A stretch of DNA of 64,000 bases, from contig JBBHKE010001695.1 of the NCBI GenBank assembly GCA_037447655.1, positions 62,001 through 126,000 of the forward strand, read 5' to 3'. This DNA comes from Zygnema cylindricum. Its lineage: Eukaryota > Streptophyta > Zygnematophyceae > Zygnematales > Zygnemataceae. This document shows, piece after piece, positions 43,901 through 46,627 of the stretch (position 1 is its first letter; the number at the start of each line of letters is the position of its first letter). The position numbers and the translations under genes were made by a program. Under the pieces are notes generated by a model. It saw nothing but the letters and a program-made list of their open reading frames with translations, was not told where the DNA came from and did no database searches.

Positions 43901-46627
43901 TAATACAGGATAACCCACAAGCTGAAAATAAGTGGAAGGCATCGTATAGTGCTTCTAATGCATAGGTGTGAGTTGCGAACATTTTGTGCAACCTGTGGGT
44001 CCAGGGGTTTGTGGTTTTACCTAAAATGTTGAGGCAGGCTTTGCTACCAATAGAAGCTGCGTATATTGAAACGGGGTTGCTCCAACTCAGCTAATCCGTC
44101 GAAGTTTAAAAGAATACAATCTCACATCCATTCAATTTCTATTGTGGCAATAGAAAATAATTGATGGTCCGCACTACTAAAAGCAGATCGGTTAAAATTT
44201 CATAACACTACATATTAATTGAGTTTCTTTCATAAAATAAAAGCTGTATAAATTTGTATACTTTGTTGGTACCACAATACAGACAGGGCATTTCTAAACC
44301 GTTAAGTTTACAGCCTCAATCTAATGCCATTTTCTAATTCTGCAGGTATAGCAAAATCTGGACAATGACGAGAAATTTTTATACCGATGCCAGCTACGAC
44401 ATTTATGGAACAAAAGCTGGTCAATACTTTGAGATAACAAATGAAGAAAATTATCTGAAGGCGTTGAAGGTATTTGAAGATATGAGAGAGCTGATCTTTG
44501 TGAGCTCGATATATTTTGTTGTTCAAGGAACAAAGTAAGTTTGCTTGCCCTACCATCAACGAGCTCTTCCTTTTCCAATTTGCCATAGCATGTTATTGAG
44601 AATTTCCTCTTTCTAGAAGTAATTTTTAGTAGTACATTTTGACAAAATTTGGTTTTCTTTTGCAGCATATTTCTTTTAGTCCTACGAATCATGAAGTTGA
44701 TGGACTTTCAGCCACGTATAGGCATTATAACACGAACGATATCGAAATCGGCGAAAGATCTATTTTACTTCGTTGTTGTATTCGGCATTGTATTTTTTGG
44801 ATATTCTTTGTATGGACACATTGTTTTTGGCCGCAAAATTGCGCAGGTGAGCGCATCATTTTCTCCACAAATGAACAAACTAGTTTTAATTCTGCTATTA
44901 ATTATTTTTACTGTGCTCAAAGTTTATCTATCCAGTATCCACTCAACAAATACTGACGTTTGTTGTAATTCTGCAGTTTCGTTCTCTTCCAATATCCTTC
45001 AACTCAATGATTAATCTCTTAATTGGCGACAATTCAATGAACGCTTACTTAGTGGAGTTACAAGGTTGGGAACTTGCTTCCGGAGTTATTTTTTACTGGA
45101 CTTACATCATAATGGTTTTCTTCGTCATATTCAACGTGCTCATTGCCATAGTCAACAAAGCGTATGATTGCGCCAAGGCACGTTCTCTAATAAGTCCAAA
45201 TACCCATCTTCTTATATTTCACTGTTTCATACACATGTTTGATACGAAAAAACATGTTAATTAGGTTTACAATACAAAAGAATCATTATGACCAAACATG
45301 CTTTCATCTCTATGTAAACCAATCAAGAATACACACACATGCATAAATTCCATCATGAATCTTGACCTAATATCGGCTTTCTACATCTCCAAATGCAGGA
45401 CATGTCCGACAACTCTGAAGAGGTTGGAAAAGAGATCTGGGAGATTTGTATGCATCTAAAAAGAAGGTTGACATCAAGAGCATACGGTCGAATGTTAAAA
45501 AGGTTGCACCAGGAGGATCAGGTAAGTCCTCTACACCCACCCACACACACACACACACACCAGTAATCAGTCCCCTCCCATCTCTTCACTTCTTCCCTTC
45601 TATTACCTTACCCTGTTTTTTCTCCCTTTCCCTCCCTCTCCGCTTCGCATACCTGCGTGGTTTGCATCATTGCTCATATTTTATTCAAAATTTCATAAAA
45701 GCTTATTATTGTCGTCATCATTTCTCATCTTTTTTTCTGAATTTCAGAAAGGCTTATTCTTATTGTCAGAGAACAATGATCAAGTTTTTGTTCGTTCAAG
45801 AAAACGTTGATGTTAAACAAGGCAAGTCACTTGAAGAGGCTACCTCAATAGCAGTCTAATCATAAAATTGACCACCTTTATGTCGAAATTGACCTGTAAA
45901 ACGTAACAAAGTTCTTATTGAACATATATGAAGAAAAGGAAACTCTAAAGCTTTACTTGCAAAAATAACTTTGGTTACAAGCACACATGCAGGTGGAACC
46001 AGAGAGCACGATACATTCGGAGGAATCTGAGGAGGCCAAAACACGTTTTTTTTTTGTGGGAGAAAAGAAATACAGTGCACCAGCGTTGGAAGGATGCCTT
46101 AAGAAGACAATCGAAGGGGTATGACAACCCTTAAAATATTTGAGCATTCAGAGGGCTTGCACAATGCCTTTACTTCTTGAACCTTGTTTTTTCCCTTTGT
46201 TGTTTGGATGCACATCATGTCCTTCAAAACTAAAATTTTGAAAAGAAATATTTTGTTGTCACTTCCATGGTATGATACGCAGGACGTGGACGACATTAAA
46301 ATATTTGCAGAAACCGTGGTAAACCAGATGGGCACCTTTCTGAAGGTCAGTTAATTCAACCTCCAAACCCGGCTGAGGGACTGAAATTAAGCATATCGAG
46401 GATTCTTGGTCTTGTACTAAAGTTTGTCGAAAAATCGTTTTGCAATGGTTGATTTATAATTCTCATTTCATTTGGATGGATTTCCATCATTTGTTTCTGT
46501 CCAGGACAAGGTTGAGCAGTCAAAACCGAACGAGGAGAAAATTTTGAGTGAAATAGGTGAACTCAAAAAATTCAATCAACAACTCCAAGCCAAAATAGAG
46601 GCATTAACTGCTTCACACCTCGGTTAG
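1833..46627 (+). CDS. Polycystin (PKD2/TRPP-type) cation channel with cupredoxin-like and LNR ectodomain modules, multi-exon
   Basis: Inferred exons: 1833?-1970, 2214-2421, 2593-2760, 11973-12357, 17930-18099, 21127-21237, 21707-21844, 22085-22222, 31414-31623, 32546-32660, 37151-37216, 37380-37596, 37941-38079, 43489-43810, 44346-44534, 44666-44846, 44977-45177, 45399-45521, 45748-about 45783, 45993-46118, 46283-46318 and 46505-46627, giving about 1180 residues. Most introns are GT-AG with GTRAGT-like donors. Polycystins are six-helix, nonselective or calcium-permeable channels of cilia and other membranes, with a large extracellular TOP domain between S1 and S2. Here that ectodomain is enlarged by extra modules. 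The fold call rests on the TOP-domain motifs, the S2-S6 helices and the pore loop LLIGD. The true start is not resolved, and the joins 1970/2214 and 2760/11973 are out of phase, so exons are probably missing there. No EF-hand is seen in the tail. An intact Copia element interrupts the intron after 38079. Individual exon groups follow as separate entries. Confidence 0.85.
2214..2760 (+). CDS. Polycystin gene, two ectodomain exons (Cys-rich)
   Basis: Exon 2214-2421 follows an acceptor TTGCAG and ends at donor GTATGT. Exon 2593-2760 follows TTGCAG and ends at GTAAGT, and the two join in phase 0. The first encodes a polar stretch with the core DGDWEFVLTAPYGG and an NNS glycosylation sequon. The second has six cysteines in 56 codons (for example NCVYAKC and DCLNACADAG), suggesting a small disulphide-bonded domain. 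Together they would form the extracellular part just after S1. No named domain is recognised. Their 5' and 3' phases do not match the neighbouring exons in this model. Confidence 0.65.
2761..5550. other. Intron sequence, no gene recognised
   Basis: This is AT-rich intronic DNA between polycystin exons. Open frames here (for example the minus strand at 3858-4151 and plus at 4656-4916) show no protein motif and have low-complexity composition. At 5020-5065 a GGCGCC-rich patch stands out against the AT-rich background. The region just before 5555 may contain the LTR of the decayed plus-strand Copia element, but no boundaries could be fixed. Confidence 0.4.
5555..6360 (+). pseudogene. Decayed Copia gag fragment
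   Basis: Frame 6080-6325 reads GFIMKENATIDERVDRFNII followed by HLNSLNNFPLEKDRLLVFIRILPSKF. This matches the UBN2-type Gag core (F-x-M-x-x-G-x-S-I-x-x-x-x-D-R-F ... L-x-x-L ... I-L-R-x-L-P). Frames 5555-5770 and 5820-6179 are upstream, acidic or basic, and probably the Gag N-terminal part. Stops and frame changes separate them. It is on the same strand as the integrase-RT remains at 8520-10420 and is probably the same element, split by the minus-strand insertion at about 6.4-8.4 kb. Confidence 0.6.
6490..8100 (-). pseudogene. Decayed Copia RT-RNase H, minus strand, nested
   Basis: Reading leftwards from about 8100: GSIKRYKSRLV and NEMFAPVAKFK (RT entry), QLNVKTIFF and VFIRPRL, then TIYSIKQKPV (degenerate YGLKQ motif) near 7650-7800. 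DVADCILVSTPV is near 7330 and the tether region AGYLYCCLSHVSFLSF near 7200. RNase H end motifs TYKKIDSQFHFTRDK and SHCATDSQLANFLTKPL are at 6568-6750. It is frameshifted several times. A purine run followed by a likely LTR start (TATTGAAAC in element orientation) is near 6540-6555. It lies between gag and integrase of a plus-strand Copia copy, so it probably inserted into it. Confidence 0.75.
8100..8515. other. Junction between the two nested Copia remnants
   Basis: No motif is recognised in this stretch. It should contain the 5' part of the minus-strand element and the lost protease region of the plus-strand element. The boundary of the insertion cannot be placed by eye. Confidence 0.35.
8520..10420 (+). 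pseudogene. Decayed Copia integrase-RT-RNase H, plus strand
   Basis: Motifs in order: CSDIKFETVGGSKYILVVVD (integrase start) at about 8580-8640; ESPRKNCTLQKLVRSI then NLWGNAILSANCICNRR (the AERKNRT...WGEAV region) at about 8850-8975; EEKWLLAWEEELQSI at about 9610-9650 (RT entry); FQQKKGFDKTETYAPVGK at about 9770-9835; HQMDMEIASLN at about 9880-9915; KSLSHLKQAL at about 9990-10020; an RNase H end resembling KHISIQWHFV...ADVITKG at about 10285-10395. It is broken by stops and shifts, and the DDE and YVDD residues are mostly lost. Together with the gag piece at 5555-6360 this is one old element. Confidence 0.75.
10430..11972. other. Intron sequence, no gene recognised
   Basis: Open frames at 10630-10917, 10936-11184 (minus) and 11342-11536 have no recognised motif. 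The 3' LTR of the plus-strand Copia remnant should lie at the start of this stretch but was not delimited. A missing polycystin exon (needed to correct phase before 11973) could be here or anywhere after 2760. Confidence 0.35.
11973..18099 (+). CDS. Polycystin gene, exons with Pro/Ala/Ser linker and following ectodomain segment
   Basis: Exon 11973-12357 follows TTTTTGCAG and ends with two bases of a Lys codon before GTAAGA. Exon 17930-18099 follows TTTTTGCAG and supplies the third base, so the join is in frame. The first exon opens with a low-complexity Pro/Ala/Ser linker of about 40 residues (APFPASSIFAPGPAPITSAP), likely extended and O-glycosylated. A globular-looking region follows with NHT and NLT sequons and two widely spaced cysteines. 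The second adds helix-like sequence (MVARVYDIFTAAFESVIEQ) and a single Cys. No named domain is recognised. The intron between them is 5.6 kb and carries repeat copies and a Copia RT fragment. Confidence 0.75.
12358..14215. other. Intron sequence with an old dispersed repeat
   Basis: Most of the stretch has no recognisable content. From about 13800 to 14215 it resembles 33650-34030: both share the order ATGCTCATAA, AGACAAGA, a GAACTTYGACWCAAAWTAAG-like word and a final AAACRAAATG-like block. This is probably two diverged copies of one non-coding repeat. Confidence 0.4.
14216..15244 (+). mobile_element. MITE-like element T1, copy 1 (PIF/Harbinger-like)
   Basis: The left terminus near 14297 (AAAGGGGTGTCCCCATGTA) and right terminus (GGGGACACCCCC, ending at 15242) are inverted repeats. 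TAA lies on both sides (14294-14296 and 15242-15245), as in PIF/Harbinger insertions. A partial second left end precedes it at 14216-14290. The body is non-coding, with the repeated block AATGTGCGAAAAT...GACGTCTAC and a perfect 24-bp palindrome centred on CGCG at about 14988-15011. Three further copies are at 15245-16078, 29880-30683 and 60291-61085. Confidence 0.65.
15245..16078 (+). mobile_element. T1 MITE-like element, copy 2, in tandem with copy 1
   Basis: It follows copy 1 directly and starts at the internal AATGTGCGAAAAT block, so it lacks its own left terminus. It then follows copy 1 block by block, including the 24-bp palindrome at about 15819-15842. The right end is decayed (CATGTGCACATATCCTTA). 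The arrangement suggests unequal exchange or insertion into a sibling element. Confidence 0.65.
16080..16650. other. Intron sequence, no gene recognised
   Basis: AC-rich low-information DNA with a 15-base A run at about 16317-16331. The stretch CAAAATGCGCGGCGTGACGC at 16154-16173 is a local GC patch. No coding or repeat boundary is evident. Confidence 0.4.
16655..16840 (+). pseudogene. Copia reverse-transcriptase fragment
   Basis: The frame reads YIYQMEFECAFLNGEIKEVY, which is the RT motif HQMDVxTAFLNGxLxEEVYM. After a small deletion and stop it reads RKSQDGLKVAPR, the RKSLYGLKQAPR motif. Only about 60 codons remain. The AGG start of the second motif and the very good spacing support a Copia origin. 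Confidence 0.8.
17020..17380. repeat. Purine-rich low-complexity tract
   Basis: The + strand is made mostly of A and G (GAGAGAGAGGG, GGGGGGAGGGAGGGAGGC), within the intron before the exon at 17930. It could form a triplex or mirror structure. No coding content. Confidence 0.6.
18105..18225 (-). pseudogene. Copia RT fragment around the YVDD box, minus strand
   Basis: On the minus strand the frame reads VNEDQVIFSVYVDEFVMSS then DWINALEENL. This matches the Copia RT catalytic box (VxxVYVDDxxxxS) with the second catalytic Asp changed to Glu. It starts six bases after the polycystin exon end at 18099, so the element fragment abuts a live splice donor. Confidence 0.65.
18226..20560 (+). pseudogene. 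Decayed Copia gag-protease-integrase, plus strand
   Basis: The Gag end is at 18514-18771 with a damaged zinc knuckle CFNTHKQGHVMSVFK (two Cys lost). The protease is at about 18870-18912: YISDSSATIHMAS for W-I-x-D-S-G-A-x-x-H-M. LTDIRYVPYLKRNLYSLAQA is at about 19054-19115. A second, similar block CPNFKSNLYFFRQAEDKD follows at about 19914-19965, so the protease tail is partly duplicated. GAG-pre-integrase (RLGHLHHEEM and CEMGKSHRLPFP) is at about 20235-20370. The integrase start GGKRYMALFIDDRTRMTHLF is near 20460-20520. Many stops and frameshifts; RT and RNase H are absent here. Confidence 0.75.
20600..21126. other. Intron sequence before the cupredoxin exons
   Basis: AT-rich DNA with no coding motif. 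It ends at a good acceptor (TTGGACAG at 21126). Confidence 0.4.
21127..22222 (+). CDS. Polycystin gene, three exons forming a cupredoxin-like domain
   Basis: Exons 21127-21237, 21707-21844 and 22085-22222 join in phase 1 throughout. The first has the typical start of a plastocyanin-like beta-sandwich: VQAGGVVRWVWTDDNPHSIS, matching the G-x-V-x-W-x-W...HS/TV strand that supplies the first copper His. The second carries MKFGRLASPWDPLLGGETY, like the F(D/x)SG...G..Y segment. The third carries GTFSFSW and, at the end, a QAGGDDNLGYLNI strand. The usual Cys, second His and Met ligands are not seen in the last loop, so copper binding is doubtful. The donor of the first exon (T then GTCCGT at 21238) is weak and chosen to keep phase. 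Cupredoxin folds are usually extracytoplasmic, which agrees with the predicted ectodomain position. Confidence 0.7.
22223..24186. other. Intron sequence, no gene recognised
   Basis: Starts with donor GTGAGT. No retroelement motif, repeat boundary or exon could be recognised in either strand. Open frames (for example 22969-23223) lack known motifs. Confidence 0.4.
24187..26784 (+). mobile_element. Internally deleted LTR element with half-tRNA primer site
   Basis: Two direct copies of an LTR of about 620 bp are present. LTR 1 spans 24187-25517 and is split by about 700 bp of foreign DNA at about 24505-25204. LTR 2 spans 26162-26784. Both start TGTTGGTTTTATGCG and share, in order, GACGTGACG, GGCACGTGGCA-like, CATTGTTTGTA and GTGTGCACGGG words. 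Directly after LTR 1 comes GGTTATGGCCCAGC (25518-25531), the complement of the initiator tRNA-Met anticodon arm with one base missing, the same primer class as the intact Copia element. The interior is only about 640 bp and has no gag or pol, so the element is non-autonomous. No matching target duplication is seen. Confidence 0.7.
24505..25204. other. Foreign insert inside LTR 1
   Basis: This stretch is absent from the sister LTR at 26162-26784. It is richer in GC than its surroundings. A minus-strand frame at 24741-25000 reads HVCLPGRATAFPGMSDRDLA then IHIFPEIPKLVVDKRY, which looks protein-like but matches no family known to me. AT-rich ATATTA words sit at both edges. It could be a captured sequence or an unrecognised transposon. 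Confidence 0.45.
26785..28796. other. Intron sequence, no gene recognised
   Basis: AT-rich. A short CT repeat lies at about 28143-28160. At 28640-28795 the hexamer-like word CGTACGG recurs several times. Nothing else could be identified. Confidence 0.4.
28799..28860 (+). mobile_element. T2-type terminal inverted repeat, single end
   Basis: After TA at 28797-28798 the sequence CACCGTGAATCGCTATTAG matches the termini of the TA-flanked elements at 56423, 59269 and 60509. The opposite end was not found with certainty. The following two 270-280-bp tandem units may be internal to this element. Confidence 0.5.
28858..29425 (+). repeat. Two tandem units of about 270-280 bp
   Basis: Unit 1 (about 28868-29140) and unit 2 (about 29159-29425) share, in order: ACTAACGCTAATT, ATATTCGACRCTTGA, GTGAGAACAGGTTTT, CGTCTTTATGACT, GGCGACGCACTCAATTTCC, CCATTACCTGACACTTATTT and GTACGAAATAATGA-like words. 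They are clearly homologous and diverged by an estimated 15-20%. Non-coding. Confidence 0.75.
29880..30683 (+). mobile_element. T1 MITE-like element, copy 3, left-truncated
   Basis: It matches copies 1 and 2 from ACAACTTGTGACAG onward. It ends ACATGGGCATACCCCC followed by TTA at 30681-30683. The palindrome is decayed to AACTCGCAAGGTAG at about 30431. It lies in the polycystin intron before the LNR exon. Confidence 0.6.
30690..31413. other. Intron sequence before the LNR exon
   Basis: No motif recognised. It ends with a T-rich tract, a weaker AG (AATAG) and the used acceptor GTTGCAG at 31413. Confidence 0.4.
31414..32660 (+). CDS. Polycystin gene, two exons with LNR (Lin-12/Notch) repeat and second Cys cluster
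   Basis: Exon 31414-31623 follows GTTGCAG and ends at GTGAGG. Exon 32546-32660 follows CTCTCAG and ends at GTAATT. Both joins keep phase. The first encodes a textbook LNR module with six cysteines and the calcium-site signature IGNGRCDEECN...CQYDGGDC. A second Cys-rich stretch (CPPDDNGISTCPCPAN) then runs into ACCLGG at the start of the next exon. LNR modules bind calcium and are extracellular in Notch and in many protist proteins. The position, before the TOP domain, puts it outside the cell between S1 and S2. The 9.2-kb intron before it contains the deleted LTR element at 24.2-26.8 kb and a MITE copy at 29.9-30.7 kb. Confidence 0.88.
31624..32545. other. Intron inside the LNR region
   Basis: Contains a GT-rich stretch (31970-32300) of the same type as 46740-47480. 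At 32476-32502 lies an inverted copy of a short conserved word (GGCACGTGGATGCC, then TTCAAT) also found near 35402 and 57250. The acceptor is CTCTCAG at 32545. Confidence 0.4.
32661..34500. other. Intron sequence with an old dispersed repeat
   Basis: Mostly featureless AT-rich DNA. 33650-34030 resembles 13800-14215 (see that entry). No exon signal. Confidence 0.4.
34500..35440 (+). other. Possible 5' end of an LTR element: leader plus Gag-like start
   Basis: The frame beginning at ATG 35162 reads MAPTSATAGAAPVVIEQHF and continues for about 67 codons in a Gag-like polar composition. Upstream DNA contains a direct GACTTAGGG repeat (about 34560-34580), GAGATTTC direct repeats (about 34837-34862) and a TATATATTCT box at about 34899. 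This would fit an LTR/leader followed by gag, but no zinc knuckle, PBS or pol is seen. Confidence 0.25.
35930..36360 (+). repeat. Diverged LTR related to the element at 24.2-26.8 kb
   Basis: It shares the order of words of the 24187/26162 LTRs: ACACGTGGCA, CACCACTCA, ACACACAAA, TCTCATTGCAAC-like, a central T/C-rich block, CTTCTCCCTATTCTATCTA and finally GTGTGCAACGGCCTGTATGAT, matching GTGTGCACGGGAGTGTATGAT. Ends are not fixed. It appears to be a solo, decayed LTR in the intron before the TOP domain. Confidence 0.5.
36480..37150. other. Intron sequence with a local duplication
   Basis: Two related blocks, about 36483-36535 and 36727-36781, share GACGTAYRCAAGATGTACC, TCAATACCC and CTACCCACAC-like words, so a segment was duplicated about 245 bp apart. 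No coding motif. The acceptor for the TOP exon is TTTGCCAG at 37150. Confidence 0.45.
37151..38079 (+). CDS. Polycystin gene, three exons of the TOP (polycystin) domain
   Basis: Exons 37151-37216, 37380-37596 and 37941-38079 are joined in phases 2, 0 and 1. The first gives NRVLIGLLISQKR when joined to the preceding exon, close to the NR(V/L)xGGLxxxQ motif that opens polycystin ectodomains. The second has three cysteines and ends in IPFGFDPVTIG, like the PFGxDP motif. The third contains YIIDINLNND and DNLTESATVRLLTYN, matching the strand ending in ATVRLLFEF of PKD2-type proteins, with an NLT sequon. This domain forms the extracellular lid contacting neighbouring subunits in the tetramer. The donor after 38079 (GTATGT) now sits against the inserted Copia LTR. 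Confidence 0.88.
38085..38503 (-). repeat. Copia 3' LTR
   Basis: This is the 3' LTR in element orientation. It is 419 bp and looks identical to the copy at 42774-43192. Its outer edge follows the target duplication GTATG at 38080-38084, next to the polycystin exon ending at 38079. The first LTR bases (TGT on the + strand) complete the host splice donor GTATGT. It holds the same four hairpins as the other LTR. Confidence 0.97.
38504..38516 (-). promoter_or_regulatory. Copia polypurine tract
   Basis: In element orientation CAAAGAGGGGGGG lies between the gag-pol stop codon and the 3' LTR start TGTTAG. This is the expected plus-strand DNA primer site, with no spacer on either side. Confidence 0.9.
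38517..42791 (-). CDS. Copia Gag-Pol polyprotein (1424 codons)
   Basis: The order is Gag-protease-integrase-RT-RNase H, diagnostic of Ty1/Copia. Visible landmarks are: a Gag UBN2-like region (about residues 20-200); a CCHC zinc knuckle C-x2-C-x4-H-x4-C at 221-234; protease WIVDSGAS at about 361; a GAG-pre-integrase HHCC zinc site with CSGC near 531; integrase Asp about 561 (HSDLCG), Asp about 624 (RTDNGGEF) and Glu about 660 (NGVAERYNR); RT with QMDVQTAF near 1020, LYGLKQAPR near 1060 and YVDD at 1107-1110; RNase H with CDADW near 1276, STEAEY near 1315 and HIDIQFHF near 1370. All catalytic residues are present and there is no frameshift. Gag and Pol are one frame, so any Gag excess must come from processing or another mechanism. 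The ATG at 42791 lies inside the 5' LTR, and codons 7 to 10 read through the primer-binding site. It ends TAA directly before the polypurine tract. Confidence 0.97.
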   Translation of the reverse strand: MASPFTGYGPGNANTVAKFNGTDFYGWKYQIEHLFRREKLWSIISGSELEPTDAAAKTIWLARNEEAHSRLVLALESSQIDIVRDAVSAHNAWSLLTSAYENQSWSNKLFLKRQLNTYRKLPTDSIQTYVQHLKSLAGQLKSIKAPISDDDLISAILGGLPDYYSSLISSLDNSPVALTIPTLTARLVHEEMKQSFQTKSGVALATFSPNPRPPKSPSPTCRYCRASDHIIDVCPALKRKNERQGGPGRTGGRGQPGGRGSYHGQASSAESTFALGNLAYSQTNPFVESHYPYGPPHLADHSSSRIPIYVPTYPLSASTQPPVLQPPVDNVSPPPSMTQSDYGFALSSAVQQSSQVPDSAWIVDSGASHHLSSRADWFSFMTPLSPPMPIVLGNNSTLTATHIGRTVTPSTNRQTNISLPSVLFVPELRKNLFSVGAALKQGATAVFSSDRVDFLSPTKSTVGFGVKRGDIYILSSFSPIGFANMAVASSQATFSKWHLRYGHLSGSSLHDLTKGLVTGLEPLTNQKLPFCSGCVEGKFSRPSFPSSTSKSNGPLDLIHSDLCGPMSVHSHNGSQYFVTFIDDATRYCHIYLIRRKSDTFATFQQFKAKVETFHNSRIKVLRTDNGGEFCSTEFASFLSAHGITHQTTVTYTPQQNGVAERYNRTVINMARSMLHFAGLPTIFWGESVTTANYLRNLCPTSSLPNLTPHEAWTGTKPSVSHLRIFGSVAWIKDLTPAGKWSSRAKLGYMVGYSNESKAYRIWLIQERQVTLSRDVAFDETPLLHKLLYPSPPSLSTSVCTSPPPTAPVSVISSTYLSNPSVLASPLAISSPSLTRTSSTPSPSSNSLPLQKTLSDPYSLSPIRPNEPSYVIPRVLPETLLPVQPAGLRKSAKIEARRVTHGVANIATFDVPPTFAVAMAGPNAAEWKAATDAEFLSLQKNKTWEFTPLPKDRKVIGSKWVFRVKTKSDGTLDRFKAKFVAKGFLQKEGLDFTETYAPVAKFASIRILLSLAASQDWHVHQMDVQTAFLYGALKEEIFVRQPEGYISPGNEHLVCRLLKSLYGLKQAPRVWSEHLEAILIREGFCKLAADFGIFFKGKDESLLIIIIYVDDLVLSSPSLSAILHVKSMLNSYFAMTDLGELEFCLGILVTRDRLTKTLYLSQEKYISEVLERFSMSNCTPVSTPLDANTKLASNSGGPVHGDIHDLYRSMVGNLMYAMTGTRPDIAVAVGQLSQFVSNPTPEHLLAAKRVLRYLQGPKTLRLTFSGGNSPTLIGFCDADWGGDLDTRRSTSGVCFSLGGALVSWASKKQPTVALSSTEAEYMAATHAAKEAIWLRSLLANLQFPQNSPTQIFCDSQGALALMSNPVHHRRTKHIDIQFHFTRETIATGILTFQYCQTSLQMADFLTKSLHRPQFELHRASAGLTF
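42762..42773 (-). promoter_or_regulatory. Primer-binding site for a half initiator-tRNA-Met primer
   Basis: In element orientation GGTTATGGGCCC directly follows the LTR end CA. Eukaryotic initiator tRNA-Met contains GGGCCCATAACC in its anticodon arm, the exact complement. Use of an internally cleaved initiator tRNA is known for Drosophila copia and yeast Ty5. The site is inside the gag reading frame. Confidence 0.85.
42774..43192 (-). repeat. Copia 5' LTR, carries the gag start codon
   Basis: This is the 5' LTR in element orientation, 419 bp. The gag ATG lies 18 bases before its inner end. Four perfect short hairpins are visible: 42903-42922 (8-bp stem, TACC loop), 42956-42973 (7-bp stem, TTTC loop), 42980-43007 (9-bp stem) and 43109-43150 (14-bp stem). 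The second copy of the target duplication follows at 43193-43197. The promoter and polyadenylation signals are not individually recognised. Confidence 0.97.
43489..45177 (+). CDS. Polycystin gene, four exons of the channel core S2-S6 and pore
   Basis: Exons 43489-43810, 44346-44534, 44666-44846 and 44977-45177 join cleanly. The first starts at the inner of two nearby acceptors (CTTACAG), because the outer one (TATTCAG) would run into a stop. It carries S2 (FAIEVIVAITILVGIFIEL) and most of S3 (WVDVISLAIMAAGVVIW). The next two give S4 with LVLRIMKLMDF and S5 (YFVVVFGIVFFGYSLYG). The last contains the pore helix and filter-like FNSMINLLIGD and S6 (WTYIIMVFFVIFNVLIAIV). FxxxxxxLxGD followed by an FNVLIAIV-type S6 is characteristic of polycystin and TRPML/TRPP pores. 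The last exon is exactly 67 codons if it ends before GCACGT, which makes the next intron GC-AG. Confidence 0.92.
45178..45398 (+). other. Probable GC-AG intron
   Basis: Only a donor at AAG then GCACGT (45178) joins the S6 exon to the tail exon 45399-45521 in frame. A GT donor two codons later would put a stop in the tail. The preceding exon is then exactly 67 codons. GC-AG introns are a known minor class with AAG before GCAAGT. Confidence 0.65.
45399..46627 (+). CDS. Polycystin gene, C-terminal tail exons ending in a coiled coil
   Basis: Exons 45399-45521, 45748-about 45783, 45993-46118, 46283-46318 and 46505-46627 encode the cytoplasmic tail. The first is helical and basic (IWEICMHLKRRLTSRAYG). 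Exon 45993-46118 is acidic then basic and includes a run of three Phe codons in a T9 tract. The last encodes a Glu/Lys/Gln-rich helix (EIGELKKFNQQLQAKIEAL) with leucine/isoleucine spacing of a coiled coil and stops at TAG 46625-46627. All joins can be kept in phase 0. The donors at 45784 (GTTTTT) or 45790 (GTTCGT) and at 46319 (GTAACC) are weak and were chosen by frame. In PKD2 a tail coiled coil drives oligomer assembly. No EF-hand loop is visible. Confidence 0.75.
45534..45561. repeat. CA microsatellite
   Basis: A CCACCCACACACACACACAC-type run lies just after a splice donor in the polycystin tail. Confidence 0.85.

Noticed and set aside
45446-45859. 137-codon + strand frame covering the polycystin tail
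   Set aside because: It is in another frame from the exon 45399-45521 and crosses a CA microsatellite and intron.
46283-46344. Donor GTCAGT at 46345 for the penultimate exon
   Set aside because: The frame meets TGA before it; GTAACC at 46319 keeps phase 0.
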